Shown here: in pieces, positions 17,763-27,391 of the stretch
How positions within the stretch are numbered: the first letter of the stretch is position 1
How the letters are laid out: every line of letters begins with the position of its first letter
Origin: Maribacter sp. HTCC2170
GTDB taxonomy: Bacteria; Bacteroidota; Bacteroidia; Flavobacteriales; Flavobacteriaceae
DNA length: 64,000 nucleotides
Assembly (NCBI RefSeq): GCF_000153165.2
Contig: NC_014472.1
Location: forward strand, 2,105,501-2,169,500
Direction: 5' to 3'
Translations under genes and position numbers: made by a program
Notes under the pieces: model-generated
Seen by the model: the letters and a program-made list of their open reading frames with translations, nothing else
Databases searched by the model: none
Told to the model about the DNA's origin: nothing

Positions 17763-18830
17763 TTATTTTTTTAAAAACCCGTTTAATAATTGAATATACA
17801 AATCAATTCCTTCTTCAATTTCATGCACATAAATATATTCATCTGCAGAATGCGAACGAGTACTGTCACCAGGCCCCAATTTCATAGATTGACAAGTCAG
17901 CGCTGCTTGGTCAGATAGGGTTGGTGAGCCATAGGTTTTACGACCTAGATCGATTCCCGATTTAACCAATTCGTGATTCTTGGTTATCGAAGAAGAATTC
18001 AATCGAAGTGAGCGTTCCTGAAGTTCACAAGGTGCGTCTTTTTTCAACATTTCAGCCACTTCTTTATTAGTATAGCAATCGTTTACTCGCACGTCGATCA
18101 CCAAATCGGTATGGGCAGGAACTACATTGTGTTGCGTACCAGCATTGATTTGGGTAACAGTTAATTTCACCTTGCCCAAAGATTCAGATGTTTTGTCAAA
18201 TTTGAAATTCTTGAACCAATCCAATACCTTAATCGTTTTATAGATTGAATTATCGTCATTTGGATGTGCAGCATGGGAAGGTGTGCCTTTAACCACGGCA
18301 TCAAAAACCACAAGTCCTTTTTCTGCAATAGCCAATTGCATTAATGTAGGTTCACCTACAATAGCAACATCAATTTTTGGGAGTGAAGGTAGGAGGGCTC
18401 TAAGACTTTTAGGCCCTGCATTTTCCTCTTCGGCAGAAGCTACCATCAAAATATTATGGTTGAGGTTATCTGAGGAATAGAAATGGGTAAAAGTTGCTAA
18501 TAAAGACACTAAAGCACCACCCGCATCATTACTGCCTAGACCAAAGAGTTTCCGGTCTTCAATTTGTGGGTCAAAAGGGTCTCTGGAATAAGCTTTGTTT
18601 GGTTTCACCGTATCATGATGAGAGTTTAAAAGCAGCGTAGGTTTACTATCATCCCAATGCTTATTCTTGGCGAATACGTTGTTGTTTATTCTTTCAAAGG
18701 GAATATCAAACGCATTGAACCAATTTTCGATGACTTCTGCGGTATGATTTTCCTCTCCTGAAAAAGATTGAATGGATATCAACTCTTTTAATAAATTTAT
18801 TGCTTTTTCGGTAAGTGCTGCTATGCTCAT
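17763..18830 (-). CDS. argE: M20 family deacylase of arginine synthesis (N-acylcitrulline/N-acylornithine deacylase)
   Basis: This is a 355-residue dinuclear zinc hydrolase. Metal-site motifs are LLNSHHDTVKP, GLGSNDAGGALVS, VASAEEENAGPKS and the C-terminal RSHSADEYIY. The M20 family includes ArgE and DapE. Here the operon contains an N-acylornithine carbamoyltransferase, so the likely substrate is N-succinyl- or N-acetylcitrulline, yielding citrulline for ArgG. It sits one base downstream of argB. The exact acyl group is inferred from the transcarbamylase, not from this protein. Confidence 0.87.
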   Translation of the reverse strand: MSIAALTEKAINLLKELISIQSFSGEENHTAEVIENWFNAFDIPFERINNNVFAKNKHWDDSKPTLLLNSHHDTVKPNKAYSRDPFDPQIEDRKLFGLGSNDAGGALVSLLATFTHFYSSDNLNHNILMVASAEEENAGPKSLRALLPSLPKIDVAIVGEPTLMQLAIAEKGLVVFDAVVKGTPSHAAHPNDDNSIYKTIKVLDWFKNFKFDKTSESLGKVKLTVTQINAGTQHNVVPAHTDLVIDVRVNDCYTNKEVAEMLKKDAPCELQERSLRLNSSSITKNHELVKSGIDLGRKTYGSPTLSDQAALTCQSMKLGPGDSTRSHSADEYIYVHEIEEGIDLYIQLLNGFLKK

Positions 18831-18831
18831 T

Positions 18832-19611
18832 TTATTTTGTTATTGTGGTATATAATAATGTTTCAGAATCAATCATTGAAACATCTCCGATACACACTTG
18901 GTCTACATTCTTATCCAGTGCATGAAAGCAATTCTCTAATTTGGGAAGCATACCATCTGCAATGATCTTACTATCCAACAATTCCTTATAAATTTTTGAA
19001 TTAATATGTTTTACGACTGAGTCTTCATTTGTTATATCTCGTAAAACACCTTTCTTTTCGAAACAATAGTAAAGAGTGGTCTCGAATTGCGAACTCATTC
19101 CAATAGCGATTTCAGATGCTATTGTGTCTGCATTGGTATTCAGTAATTGCCCATTTCCATCGTGGGTCATTGCACAAAATACGGGGACCAAATCAGCATG
19201 GAGCAATGTACTAATCGTTTTATCGTTTATACCATCTACATCACCCACAAAACCATAGTCAATTTCTTTTAGCGGTCTTTTATGAGCTTGAATGGCATCG
19301 CCATCGGCACCACTTAAACCAATTGCATTTGTGCCCAAGGCTTGTAGTTTTGCCACAATGTTTTTGTTGGTGAGTCCGCCATAAACCATTGTAATAACCT
19401 TTAAACTTTCCGCATCAGTAACTCTTCTTCCATTTACCATTTTAGATTCGATACCAAGTTTGGACGCCAATTGCGTGGCCAACTTACCGCCGCCGTGCAC
19501 CAATATTTTGGCACCAGAAAGTTTTGAAAAATTGGTTAGGAATTTGCCTAACTCTGTTTGATTCTCAATCACATTGCCGCCAATTTTTATGATGGATAAT
19601 TTTTGTTTCAT
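18832..19611 (-). CDS. argB: Acetylglutamate (N-acylglutamate) kinase
   Basis: This 259-residue amino-acid-kinase-fold enzyme phosphorylates the gamma-carboxyl of N-acylglutamate. Motifs: IIKIGGNVIEN at the N-terminus, ILVHGGGKLATQLASKLGI, VNGRRVTD, MVYGGLTNKNIVAKLQ and a nucleotide-binding LLNTNADTIASEIA. Length fits ArgB. In Bacteroidota with succinylornithine carbamoyltransferase the natural substrate may be N-succinylglutamate. It is tightly packed between the SDR gene and the deacylase gene. Confidence 0.93.
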   Translation of the reverse strand: MKQKLSIIKIGGNVIENQTELGKFLTNFSKLSGAKILVHGGGKLATQLASKLGIESKMVNGRRVTDAESLKVITMVYGGLTNKNIVAKLQALGTNAIGLSGADGDAIQAHKRPLKEIDYGFVGDVDGINDKTISTLLHADLVPVFCAMTHDGNGQLLNTNADTIASEIAIGMSSQFETTLYYCFEKKGVLRDITNEDSVVKHINSKIYKELLDSKIIADGMLPKLENCFHALDKNVDQVCIGDVSMIDSETLLYTTITK

Positions 19612-19627
19612 TTCTACTGGTAATGGT

Positions 19628-20374
19628 TTAAATGTTTATTATTCCGCCATCGATGGTAATTGCACTTCCTGTAATCCAAGACGCATCCTCAGAAGTTAGA
19701 AAAAGGGCAGTTTTTGCTATATCTTCTACCGTTCCCAACCTTTTAAGAAGGGTCATGTTTTTAGCATTTTCTATTGCCTTATCTGGATTTTCAAAAGCTT
19801 TTGCTGAATCCCAAAGTAGTGGAGTGTCTACAGGACCGGGACAAATGGCATTTACCCTAACTTCAGGAGCATATTCAACTGCCATTTGTTTCATTAACGC
19901 CAATGACCCTGCTTTTGAAGCACAATAAGCTGGATGGTTGGGAAAACTCTTGAAAGCGGCAATTGAGGCATTTATTAAAATATTCCCAGAATTCGACTGC
20001 GCTAAAAATGGCAAGGCATATTTTGCTAGATAAAAAATTGAACTAAGATTGGTTTCTAAGGTTTTGTTCCATTCTTCAATACTTAAATCAACTACATTGC
20101 CAACCCCTAAGATTCCTGCATTCAATGAAATAAAATCAAGTTTTCCATACTTCTCAATGGCTTTGTTGACCAGTAATTCGTTTGTTTTAGGAATGCTAAT
20201 ATCACCCGATATAAAAACGGAATCATTTAACTGACTTTCTAACAGGTTTCCGCTTTCGATATTTCTACCTGAAAGCACCAATTTGGCCCCTTCATTGGCA
20301 AAGTTCTGAGCAATGGCTTTACCCATCCCGCTGGTGGCTCCTGTGATTATCCCGACTTTGTTTTTCAGCTTCAT
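19628..20374 (-). CDS. SDR family oxidoreductase embedded in the arginine operon
   Basis: This is a 248-residue classical short-chain dehydrogenase. TGATSGMGKAIAQNFANEGA is the cofactor-binding loop, LNAGILG the NAG motif, INASIAAF carries the catalytic Ser and YCASKAGSLALMKQMAVEYA the YxxxK pair. The C-terminal GSAITIDGG is standard. The gene overlaps argF' upstream by 4 bp (ATGA) and lies 16 bp before argB, so it is co-translated with arginine genes, yet no SDR step exists in the known pathway. The substrate is unknown. Confidence 0.9.
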   Translation of the reverse strand: MKLKNKVGIITGATSGMGKAIAQNFANEGAKLVLSGRNIESGNLLESQLNDSVFISGDISIPKTNELLVNKAIEKYGKLDFISLNAGILGVGNVVDLSIEEWNKTLETNLSSIFYLAKYALPFLAQSNSGNILINASIAAFKSFPNHPAYCASKAGSLALMKQMAVEYAPEVRVNAICPGPVDTPLLWDSAKAFENPDKAIENAKNMTLLKRLGTVEDIAKTALFLTSEDASWITGSAITIDGGIINI

Positions 20375-21309
20375 AAGTTCTCTACTATTTTCTTTAGTAT
20401 AATCTGTGCTGCAAAAGTTCTATTGTTGGCTTGTTCAATCGTTAAAGACTGGTCACAGTCCAAAACAGCATCTTCTACCACAACATTTCTTCTTACAGGT
20501 AAACAATGCATAAATTTCGCATTCCCCAACTTTTCCTTGGTCATCATCCAAGTAGGGTCTTGATTCAAAACCTGGCCGTATTCAGCATAACTACTCCAAT
20601 TTTTAACCGATATAAAATCAGCATTTTCTAATGCTTTTTCTTGATCTGTTTCGATAGTGATTCCGTCAGTTATTTCAGGATTCAATTCATATCCTTTTGG
20701 ATGTGTAATGACAAATTCAGCATCCTGTAATTTCATCATTTCCACAAAGGAATTGGCAACTGCGTGTGGTAATGCTTTTGGATGAGGAGCCCAGGATAAT
20801 ACTACTTTTGGTCTCTTTTTAGTATTGTTTTCTGCAATAGTAATGGCATCAGCTAAAGCCTGTAGTGGATGCCCAACTGAACTTTCCATATTCAAGATTG
20901 GTACAGAAGCATATTTTTTAAATCCGTTTAACACAACTTCCGACTCGTCCTTTTCTTTATCAGTTAAGCCTGCAAATGCTCTAATCCCGATAATATCGCA
21001 ATACTGGGAAATTACCTGAGCTGCTTCCTTAATGTGTTCTGAGGTTCCTTGGTTCATAATAGTACCATCACCATATTCTAAAGCCCAGCCTTCACTACCA
21101 AAATTCATAACAATAACCTCCAGCCCCAAATTCATTGCAGCTTTTTGAGTACTCAAACGGGTTCGTAATGAATTATTAAAAAACAAAAGTCCTATCGTCT
21201 TATTTGTTCCTAAATTTGAAAATGCCCTTGGATTTTCTTTAAGTGCCTTTGCCTCTTCCATCAAAGTGGTTAGTGAATCAATATCGTTTATGGAAAGGTA
21301 ATTTTTCAT
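20371..21309 (-). CDS. argF': N-acylornithine carbamoyltransferase, probably succinylornithine type
   Basis: This is a 312-residue transcarbamylase. FFNNSLRTRLSTQKAAMNLG is the carbamoyl-phosphate loop in the Bacteroides succinylornithine-transcarbamylase form (SLRTR in place of STRTR). HCLPVRRN is the second substrate loop. Residue 90 is Ser (NQGTSEH), at the position occupied by Pro90 in the B. fragilis enzyme and Glu92 in the Xanthomonas acetylornithine enzyme. Published swaps of that Glu to Ser or Pro switch preference to succinylornithine, so a succinyl substrate is predicted. It overlaps proB upstream and the SDR downstream by 4 bp each. Confidence 0.92.
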   Translation of the reverse strand: MKNYLSINDIDSLTTLMEEAKALKENPRAFSNLGTNKTIGLLFFNNSLRTRLSTQKAAMNLGLEVIVMNFGSEGWALEYGDGTIMNQGTSEHIKEAAQVISQYCDIIGIRAFAGLTDKEKDESEVVLNGFKKYASVPILNMESSVGHPLQALADAITIAENNTKKRPKVVLSWAPHPKALPHAVANSFVEMMKLQDAEFVITHPKGYELNPEITDGITIETDQEKALENADFISVKNWSSYAEYGQVLNQDPTWMMTKEKLGNAKFMHCLPVRRNVVVEDAVLDCDQSLTIEQANNRTFAAQIILKKIVENL

Positions 21310-22070
21310 GCGATTATTTTTGTAAAATTATTGGTATTATTTAAAGCATTCAGGATAAAACTGTCCTGGAGTCCGTTCACAATCCAAGTTTCTATTCCAA
21401 CCTTTTGGGCAATAGTTGCGGCTTCGATTTTGGATTGCATTCCGCCGGTACCATGACTCGATTTTCCTATGCTTACCTCGTTGCTCAGGGATGCCAAATT
21501 TTTCACAGAGGTTATGGTTTCAGGAGTGTTATTTTTAATTGAGGCTTTGGTGTAAATCCCATCAGTATTGGTGGCAATTAATAACAAATCAACTTTGAGT
21601 AAAGATGCAGTAAGTGCTGCCAATTTATCATTGTCCCCAAATTTGATTTCATCAGTGGCAACCGTGTCATTTTCGTTGATTATGGGAATGAAGTTATTGC
21701 TCACCAATACATTGATCGTGTTCTTTATATTTATTTTTGACTCTTCTTTTTCAAAGTCGGAATAGGACAATAAGCACTGAGAGGTAAATAATCCTAGTTC
21801 CCTAAAGTTTTCCTGAAAAATGCGCATTAGATGTGGTTGACCAATTGCAGCCAAGGCTTGTTTTACATTGATTTCCTCACCGTTATGTTCCAACTTCACG
21901 AACTGTTTTGCTGCAGCGATTGCCCCGGAACTCACGATAATAAACTCGTAATCATCCTTTAAATGGGCAATTTGTCGACCAATATCCTCAATCTTACCCC
22001 TAGAAATATGATTAGTTTCTTTGGTTAAGGTATTGGAACCTATTTTAAGTAAAATTCTCTTTTTCTTCAT
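21306..22070 (-). CDS. proB: Glutamate 5-kinase (catalytic domain only)
   Basis: This is a 254-residue amino-acid-kinase-fold enzyme for the first step of proline synthesis. Motifs: ILLKIGSNTLTKE, IVSSGAIAAAK, ENDTVATDEIKFGDNDKLAA and GTGGMQSKIEAA. The C-terminal PUA domain of the E. coli enzyme is absent, as in many other ProB proteins, and this may alter feedback behaviour. It lies between proA and argF' with a 4-bp overlap to the latter. Confidence 0.95.
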   Translation of the reverse strand: MKKKRILLKIGSNTLTKETNHISRGKIEDIGRQIAHLKDDYEFIIVSSGAIAAAKQFVKLEHNGEEINVKQALAAIGQPHLMRIFQENFRELGLFTSQCLLSYSDFEKEESKINIKNTINVLVSNNFIPIINENDTVATDEIKFGDNDKLAALTASLLKVDLLLIATNTDGIYTKASIKNNTPETITSVKNLASLSNEVSIGKSSHGTGGMQSKIEAATIAQKVGIETWIVNGLQDSFILNALNNTNNFTKIIA

Positions 22071-22072
22071 GG

Positions 22073-23269
22073 CTATCTAGTTTGTCCTTTTCCTAAAATG
22101 TACCATTTATTAGTTACCAAATGTTGTAACCCTATTGGCCCTCTTTGGTGTAGTTTATCTGTGCTGATAGCCAATTCTCCGCCAAGTCCAAACTGCCCGC
22201 CATCTGTGAACCGTGTTGAGGCGTTGTGATAAACCGCGGCTGCATCAACAGATTGCATAAAGGTATTAGCTTTATCTTCGTTGGAAGTGATAATAGCTGC
22301 TGAATGCCCACCACCATATTTGTTGATTTTTACAATCGCATCTTCTAAAGAAACAGTCTGACCAAGAACTATTTTATAATCCAAAAACTCTTCATACCAA
22401 GAACTTTCATCTTCAATAGGCGATGTTCCATCAAGCGTTGAAAATGCTTCATCAGTTAGTATCTCAACATCACGCTTTTTTAACTCCAAAACCAATTGTT
22501 GGATGAATTCTGGTTTTCTTGGAATATCTGAAGCAATCAGTACTTTGTCCAAAGCGTTACAAGCCGAAATCTTAGTGGTTTTTGCATTCACAATAATGTC
22601 TATTGCCATCTGAAGATCAGCCTCAGAATCAACATAGACAAAATTATTGCCTCTTCCACTGATAATCACAGGACATGTTGCATGTTGCTTAACAAAAGCA
22701 ATTAATCTTTCACCTCCTCTGGGAACAATCAAATCCACTTTTTGGGTTGGATTTTCCAAGAACTGCTGTGTCTTTTCTCTATCAAACTGCAAATAAGTGA
22801 CCCAGTCCGTACTGCAATTTTGGGATGCTAAGGCTTTATGCCATAGATCAACCAAAGCCAGATTACTGTTCAATGATTCCTTTCCACCTTTCAGTAATAT
22901 TTTGTTGCCTGATTTAAAAGCGATTCCTGCGGCCTCAATGGTCACATCTGGTCTGGATTCATATATGATCAGAATTGTACCAAATGGTGCTGTTTTATTG
23001 CTCACATTTATACCGTTCTCATGTGTAAAAGCGAATCGTTCAACACCCAAAGGGTCTTCTGCATTTGCCAATTGCTGAAGAGATAAGACCATTCCGTCAA
23101 TCTTGGATTGGTCAACTTTTAATCGGTCCCGCATGGCTAAATCATCACCAGAATATCCAGTTATATCTTTGCTATTGGCTTCCAAGAGTACTGTTTTGTG
23201 CTGTACAATTAAATCGGCCATTTTAAGCAAAACAGCGTTTCGGTCTTTTATGTTCAATAGAATGCTCAC
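22073..23269 (-). CDS. proA: Glutamate-5-semialdehyde dehydrogenase (gamma-glutamyl phosphate reductase)
   Basis: This is a 398-residue aldehyde-dehydrogenase-fold enzyme for the second proline step. The catalytic Cys lies in KTTKISACNALDKVLI. YESRPDVTIEAAGIAFKSGN and LIVPRGGERLIAFVKQ are ProA signatures, and the C-terminal RGPIGLQHLVTNKW is also diagnostic. The start codon is GTG at 23269, overlapping the TAG stop of argD by one base, so the two are translationally coupled. Confidence 0.95.
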   Translation of the reverse strand: MSILLNIKDRNAVLLKMADLIVQHKTVLLEANSKDITGYSGDDLAMRDRLKVDQSKIDGMVLSLQQLANAEDPLGVERFAFTHENGINVSNKTAPFGTILIIYESRPDVTIEAAGIAFKSGNKILLKGGKESLNSNLALVDLWHKALASQNCSTDWVTYLQFDREKTQQFLENPTQKVDLIVPRGGERLIAFVKQHATCPVIISGRGNNFVYVDSEADLQMAIDIIVNAKTTKISACNALDKVLIASDIPRKPEFIQQLVLELKKRDVEILTDEAFSTLDGTSPIEDESSWYEEFLDYKIVLGQTVSLEDAIVKINKYGGGHSAAIITSNEDKANTFMQSVDAAAVYHNASTRFTDGGQFGLGGELAISTDKLHQRGPIGLQHLVTNKWYILGKGQTR

Positions 23270-24393
23270 TATAATTCTGCTTTAAGGGCTTTAAAAAACA
23301 AATCGATATGTTCTTTGGTACAATTCAATGCTGGTAAAAAACGGAGTAGGTTTTTATTCGTTGCACCACCAGTAAACATATGTTGGTCGTAAATCATTTT
23401 TTTGCGTAATTCTCCAACTTCGAAATCAAATTCAATTCCTAGCATCAAACCTCTTCCTTTCACATTTTTGATTTCTTGTACCTCTTTGGCCTTTTCTTTA
23501 AAATATGCTCCAGCTTCTGTAGCATTTTCAATAAGGTTTTCATTTTCTAAAACCTCAAGAACGGCCATGGTTGCGGCACAAGCTAAATGATTTCCTCCAA
23601 AGGTTGTTCCTAGTTGTCCATATGAGGCTATAATGCTTTCATGAATAAGAATACCTCCAACAGGAAAACCGTTGCCCATACCTTTTGCTATGGATATGAT
23701 ATCGGGATCTATATTATGATGCTGAAAACCAAAGAATTTTCCACTTCGCCCAAAGCCACATTGTACTTCATCAGCAATCAGTAGAACCCCGTTATCTTTA
23801 CATAAACTGGCGACTAGCTGAAAAAATTCAGTAGTGGGTTCATCAAGACCTCCGACACCTTGAATAGCTTCAAGAATAACAGCACAAACATCTCCTTTTG
23901 TTATTTCTTGGGTAAATGCGGTAAAATCATTAAACGGTAAGATGGTGACATTTTGCTGTTGGTTCAGTGGTGCATTTATTTTTTCATTATCCGTTGCGGC
24001 CACTGCTGCAGAAGTTCTTCCGTGGAAACCATTTTTAAAGGAAATGACCCTGGATTTTCCAGTTTGAAAAGAGGCCATTTTCAATGCATTTTCATTGGCT
24101 TCAGCACCTGAGTTACATAAGAACAAGTTGTAATCCTCACAATGTGATAATTTTCCTAATTTGGTGGCAAGTTCAACTTGTAATGGATTTTGAACGGCAT
24201 TGCTGTAAAAACCAATTTTGTCTAATTGGCTCTTTAGCTTTTCTATATAATGTGGATGTCCATGACCAATGGAAATTACGGCATGTCCTCCATAAAAATC
24301 CAAATATTCTTGCCCCTGGTCATCTACAACCACCATTCCCTTGGCAGAAACTGGCGTTACATTGTAGAGGGGATATACATCAAACAACTTCAT
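23269..24393 (-). CDS. argD: Acetylornithine/succinylornithine aminotransferase
   Basis: This is a 374-residue class-III PLP aminotransferase. NSGAEANENALKMA binds the cofactor phosphate. LLIADEVQCGFGRSGKFFGF contains the conserved Asp, and IISIAKGMGNGFPVGGILI the Schiff-base Lys. It converts N-acylglutamate semialdehyde to N-acylornithine. It overlaps proC upstream by 4 bp and proA downstream by 1 bp, so arginine and proline genes are interleaved at the level of translation. Confidence 0.93.
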   Translation of the reverse strand: MKLFDVYPLYNVTPVSAKGMVVVDDQGQEYLDFYGGHAVISIGHGHPHYIEKLKSQLDKIGFYSNAVQNPLQVELATKLGKLSHCEDYNLFLCNSGAEANENALKMASFQTGKSRVISFKNGFHGRTSAAVAATDNEKINAPLNQQQNVTILPFNDFTAFTQEITKGDVCAVILEAIQGVGGLDEPTTEFFQLVASLCKDNGVLLIADEVQCGFGRSGKFFGFQHHNIDPDIISIAKGMGNGFPVGGILIHESIIASYGQLGTTFGGNHLACAATMAVLEVLENENLIENATEAGAYFKEKAKEVQEIKNVKGRGLMLGIEFDFEVGELRKKMIYDQHMFTGGATNKNLLRFLPALNCTKEHIDLFFKALKAEL

Positions 24394-25190
24394 AATTGGC
24401 CCTCTTTTATTTTATTTATTTTTTCATAGGAGGCGACAATTCCTTGAATCAACGAAGAACTTAACCCTTGGTGTTCCATTTCATTCAATCCTTGAATAGT
24501 ACAGCCTTTAGGGGTAGTCACCTTGTCAATTTCCTCCTCAGGGTGTCTTCCCGATTCTATTAAAAGACCTGCAGCACCATTACAGGTGTGCATAGCGAGT
24601 TCCTGCGCTTCTTTGGCATCAAACCCTAACTGAATTGCACCCTGCGTGGTAGCCCGGATTAGACGCATCCAAAATGCGATACCACTGGCACATATTACGG
24701 TTGCTGCTTGCATCTGATTCTCAGGAATCTCAAGACTATGCCCCATTCTATTGAATATAGCCTTGGCCAAATCGATCCTCGATTTTCCTTTATTGTTGCT
24801 GCAGATACAGGTCATTGATTTGCCAACTGAAATAGCCGTATTGGGCATACTGCGAATAATGTCATGGTCCTCTCCAATGATATTTTCGATCATTGAAATA
24901 CTAAAACCAGTTATGGTTGAAATCACCACATGGTTCTCAGTCAGGAGATCTTTGCAATTTTCAAGAATAGCTCCAAATTGACTCGGTTGAATGGCAAAAA
25001 TGAGAATGTCTGAATTTTTAATGGCCTCCCGATTGTCTGAAGTTATAGTTACATTCTCATATTTCGAAAAAGCGGTAATTTCTCCAGTATTCCTTTTTGT
25101 CAGATACATGCTGGTCGCTCCGTCAGAAGATAAAATTCCCTTGGCGATTGACAACCCTAAATTTCCTGCTCCTATAATTGCTATTTTCAT
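24390..25190 (-). CDS. proC: Pyrroline-5-carboxylate reductase
   Basis: This is a 266-residue NAD(P)-dependent enzyme for the last proline step. The N-terminal Rossmann motif is IAIIGAGNLGLSIAKGIL. VISTITGFSISMIENI, IRSMPNTAISVGKSMTCIC and the C-terminal VTTPKGCTIQGLNEME are ProC signatures. It is placed between argC and argD. All three proline genes are therefore in this operon. Confidence 0.95.
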   Translation of the reverse strand: MKIAIIGAGNLGLSIAKGILSSDGATSMYLTKRNTGEITAFSKYENVTITSDNREAIKNSDILIFAIQPSQFGAILENCKDLLTENHVVISTITGFSISMIENIIGEDHDIIRSMPNTAISVGKSMTCICSNNKGKSRIDLAKAIFNRMGHSLEIPENQMQAATVICASGIAFWMRLIRATTQGAIQLGFDAKEAQELAMHTCNGAAGLLIESGRHPEEEIDKVTTPKGCTIQGLNEMEHQGLSSSLIQGIVASYEKINKIKEGQL

Positions 25191-25233
25191 GTGCTTATTT
25201 TTTTGTTACTTCTTGTACTTCTAAATTCGTCTC

Positions 25234-26208
25234 TTAAAACACTCCTGCTTTCAGATTCAGTCCAGCTGTTTCTTCAAACCCGAGCATTAAATTCATGTTT
25301 TGAATCGCCTGCCCCGAAGCACCTTTTAATAGGTTGTCTACGGCAGATGTAACTAATAGCGTATTTTCATGTTCATGCAAGTGAATGTGACACTGATTCG
25401 TATTCACTACTTGTTTCAAGTGAATGGGCTCTTTCGTAACGTGGGTAAATTTGGCTTCTTTGTAAAAATCTTGGAATAACGAAAAGGCATCTTCCAAACT
25501 CCCTTTAAACGTGGTGTAGGCAGTTGCCAAAATTCCTCTAGAAAAATTACCACGAATGGGTAAGAACATTATTTTTCCTGGATTTTCTTGTAGCGAAGTC
25601 AGACTTTCATTGATTTCTCCTAAATGTTGATGGGTAAAGGGTTTGTACCAAGAAACATTATTGTTTCTCCAACTAAAATGTGTGGTTCCGGATGGGCTAA
25701 CACCAGCACCTGTGCTTCCAGTAACCGCATTTACGTGGATATCTTCATTAAGTAGTCCGGCCTTTGCCATGGGTAAAAGTGCTAATTGAATTGCTGAAGC
25801 AAAACAACCAGGATTTGCTATATATTGAGCCTTTTGAATTTTGGATTTAAAAAGCTCTGGCAAACCGTATATGAATTCTTTCCCCTGAAAAACTGCATCG
25901 TCATTAAGCCTAAAATCATTGCTTAAATCAATGATCTTCGTGTTATTTGAAAACGAGTGATCATTCAAGAAATTGGTAGAATTACCGTGCCCTAAGCACA
26001 AGAAAACCAAATCAACCGTGAGATTAACATTTTCGGTAAACTCCAGATTGGTCAACCCGGTTAAATCTGCATGCGCAGACGAAACTTGTTTGCCGGCTCT
26101 TGTGGTACTGAATACAAAATCAATCTCAGCATTCGGATGGTTCAATAGTATTCTGATGAGCTCTCCACCGGTATATCCAGAGCCTCCAATGATTCCTACT
26201 TTAATCAT
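25234..26208 (-). CDS. argC: N-acetyl-gamma-glutamyl-phosphate (N-acyl) reductase
   Basis: This is a 324-residue NADPH-dependent reductase. The Rossmann motif is VGIIGGSGYTGGELIRILLNHP. The catalytic Cys is in IANPGCFASAIQLALLPM. HQHLGEINESL and RGNFSRGILATAY are further ArgC motifs. Its start overlaps the 3' end of argG by 8 bp. Confidence 0.95.
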   Translation of the reverse strand: MIKVGIIGGSGYTGGELIRILLNHPNAEIDFVFSTTRAGKQVSSAHADLTGLTNLEFTENVNLTVDLVFLCLGHGNSTNFLNDHSFSNNTKIIDLSNDFRLNDDAVFQGKEFIYGLPELFKSKIQKAQYIANPGCFASAIQLALLPMAKAGLLNEDIHVNAVTGSTGAGVSPSGTTHFSWRNNNVSWYKPFTHQHLGEINESLTSLQENPGKIMFLPIRGNFSRGILATAYTTFKGSLEDAFSLFQDFYKEAKFTHVTKEPIHLKQVVNTNQCHIHLHEHENTLLVTSAVDNLLKGASGQAIQNMNLMLGFEETAGLNLKAGVF

Positions 26209-27391
26209 GACTTTGATTTACATGGTTTGCTATTTTACTGGAATTCGAAAGAATTTTGATAAACCCTTTTGCATCGGCAGCAGTCCAACCTTTATGCATT
26301 TCACCATAACTTCCGAAGGAGGCATTCATCAAATCGTGTTTAGATGAAATCCCATTCAATCTAAATTGAAACGGATATAAACTAACAAATACATCTCCAG
26401 ATACGTTCTTTTGGGTATCGGTTAAGAAAGCTTCAATATTTCGCATTACTTCGTCTAAATAGTTTCCTTCATGCAATAACATTCCGTAGAAATTACCTTG
26501 TTGTTCTTTCTGGTATTGCTGCCATTTACTTAGTGTGTGTTTTTCCAATAAATGGTGTGCTTTAATTATAATCAAGGCGGCAGCAGCTTCAAAGCCAACT
26601 CTTCCTTTTATTCCAATAATAGTATCGCCCACATGAATGTCTCTGCCAATGGCGTATTTAGAGGCCATTATTTCAAGCTTTTCGATATTTGCCACAGGGT
26701 TATCTTTTTTTCCGTTTATAGCAATCAGTTCTCCCTTTTCAAAAGTTAGTTTTACTTCTGAAGGTTCTTTCTCTTGTAATTGACTTGGGTAGGCGCTATC
26801 AGGCAATGGAAGGTTCGAGGTCAAGGTTTCATCACCGCCAACAGATGTTCCCCATAGCCCTTTGTTAATAGAGTATTTTGCTTTTTCCCAAGGATAGTCC
26901 ACTCCATTTTTTTGAAGATATTCTATCTCATATTCCCTAGAAAGTTTGTTGTCCCTGATAGGGGTGATGATTTCAATTTCTGGAGCGATTATTTGAAAAA
27001 TCATATCAAAACGTACTTGGTCGTTTCCTGCTCCCGTACTACCGTGAGCGATATAATCTGCACCCATTTTTTTTGCATGATTCACGATTTCAATTGCCTG
27101 CACAATTCTTTCAGCACTTACCGATAGTGGGTAGGTGTTGTTTTTTAACACATTACCAAAAATCAAGTATTTCACGACTTTGTCATAAAAGATTTGAACA
27201 GCATCAATTGAGGTATAGGTGGTTGCTCCCAATTCTATGGCTTTAGAATTAATTTCGGATATTTCTTCTTTTGAGAACCCACCAGTGTTCACACTAACTG
27301 CATGTACTTCATATCCCTTTTCTTTAGATAAATATTTTGCACAGTACGAAGTATCCAAACCTCCACTATATGCCAAGACTACTTTATTCAT
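26201..27391 (-). CDS. argG: Argininosuccinate synthase
   Basis: This is a 396-residue ATP-dependent ligase joining citrulline and aspartate. VLAYSGGLDTSYCAKYL is the PP-loop. HGSTGAGNDQVRFD is the substrate-binding motif, and GLWGTSVGGD is also conserved. The start overlaps the end of the GNAT gene by 4 bp. It is the second full-length gene of the operon. Confidence 0.95.
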   Translation of the reverse strand: MNKVVLAYSGGLDTSYCAKYLSKEKGYEVHAVSVNTGGFSKEEISEINSKAIELGATTYTSIDAVQIFYDKVVKYLIFGNVLKNNTYPLSVSAERIVQAIEIVNHAKKMGADYIAHGSTGAGNDQVRFDMIFQIIAPEIEIITPIRDNKLSREYEIEYLQKNGVDYPWEKAKYSINKGLWGTSVGGDETLTSNLPLPDSAYPSQLQEKEPSEVKLTFEKGELIAINGKKDNPVANIEKLEIMASKYAIGRDIHVGDTIIGIKGRVGFEAAAALIIIKAHHLLEKHTLSKWQQYQKEQQGNFYGMLLHEGNYLDEVMRNIEAFLTDTQKNVSGDVFVSLYPFQFRLNGISSKHDLMNASFGSYGEMHKGWTAADAKGFIKILSNSSKIANHVNQSHD

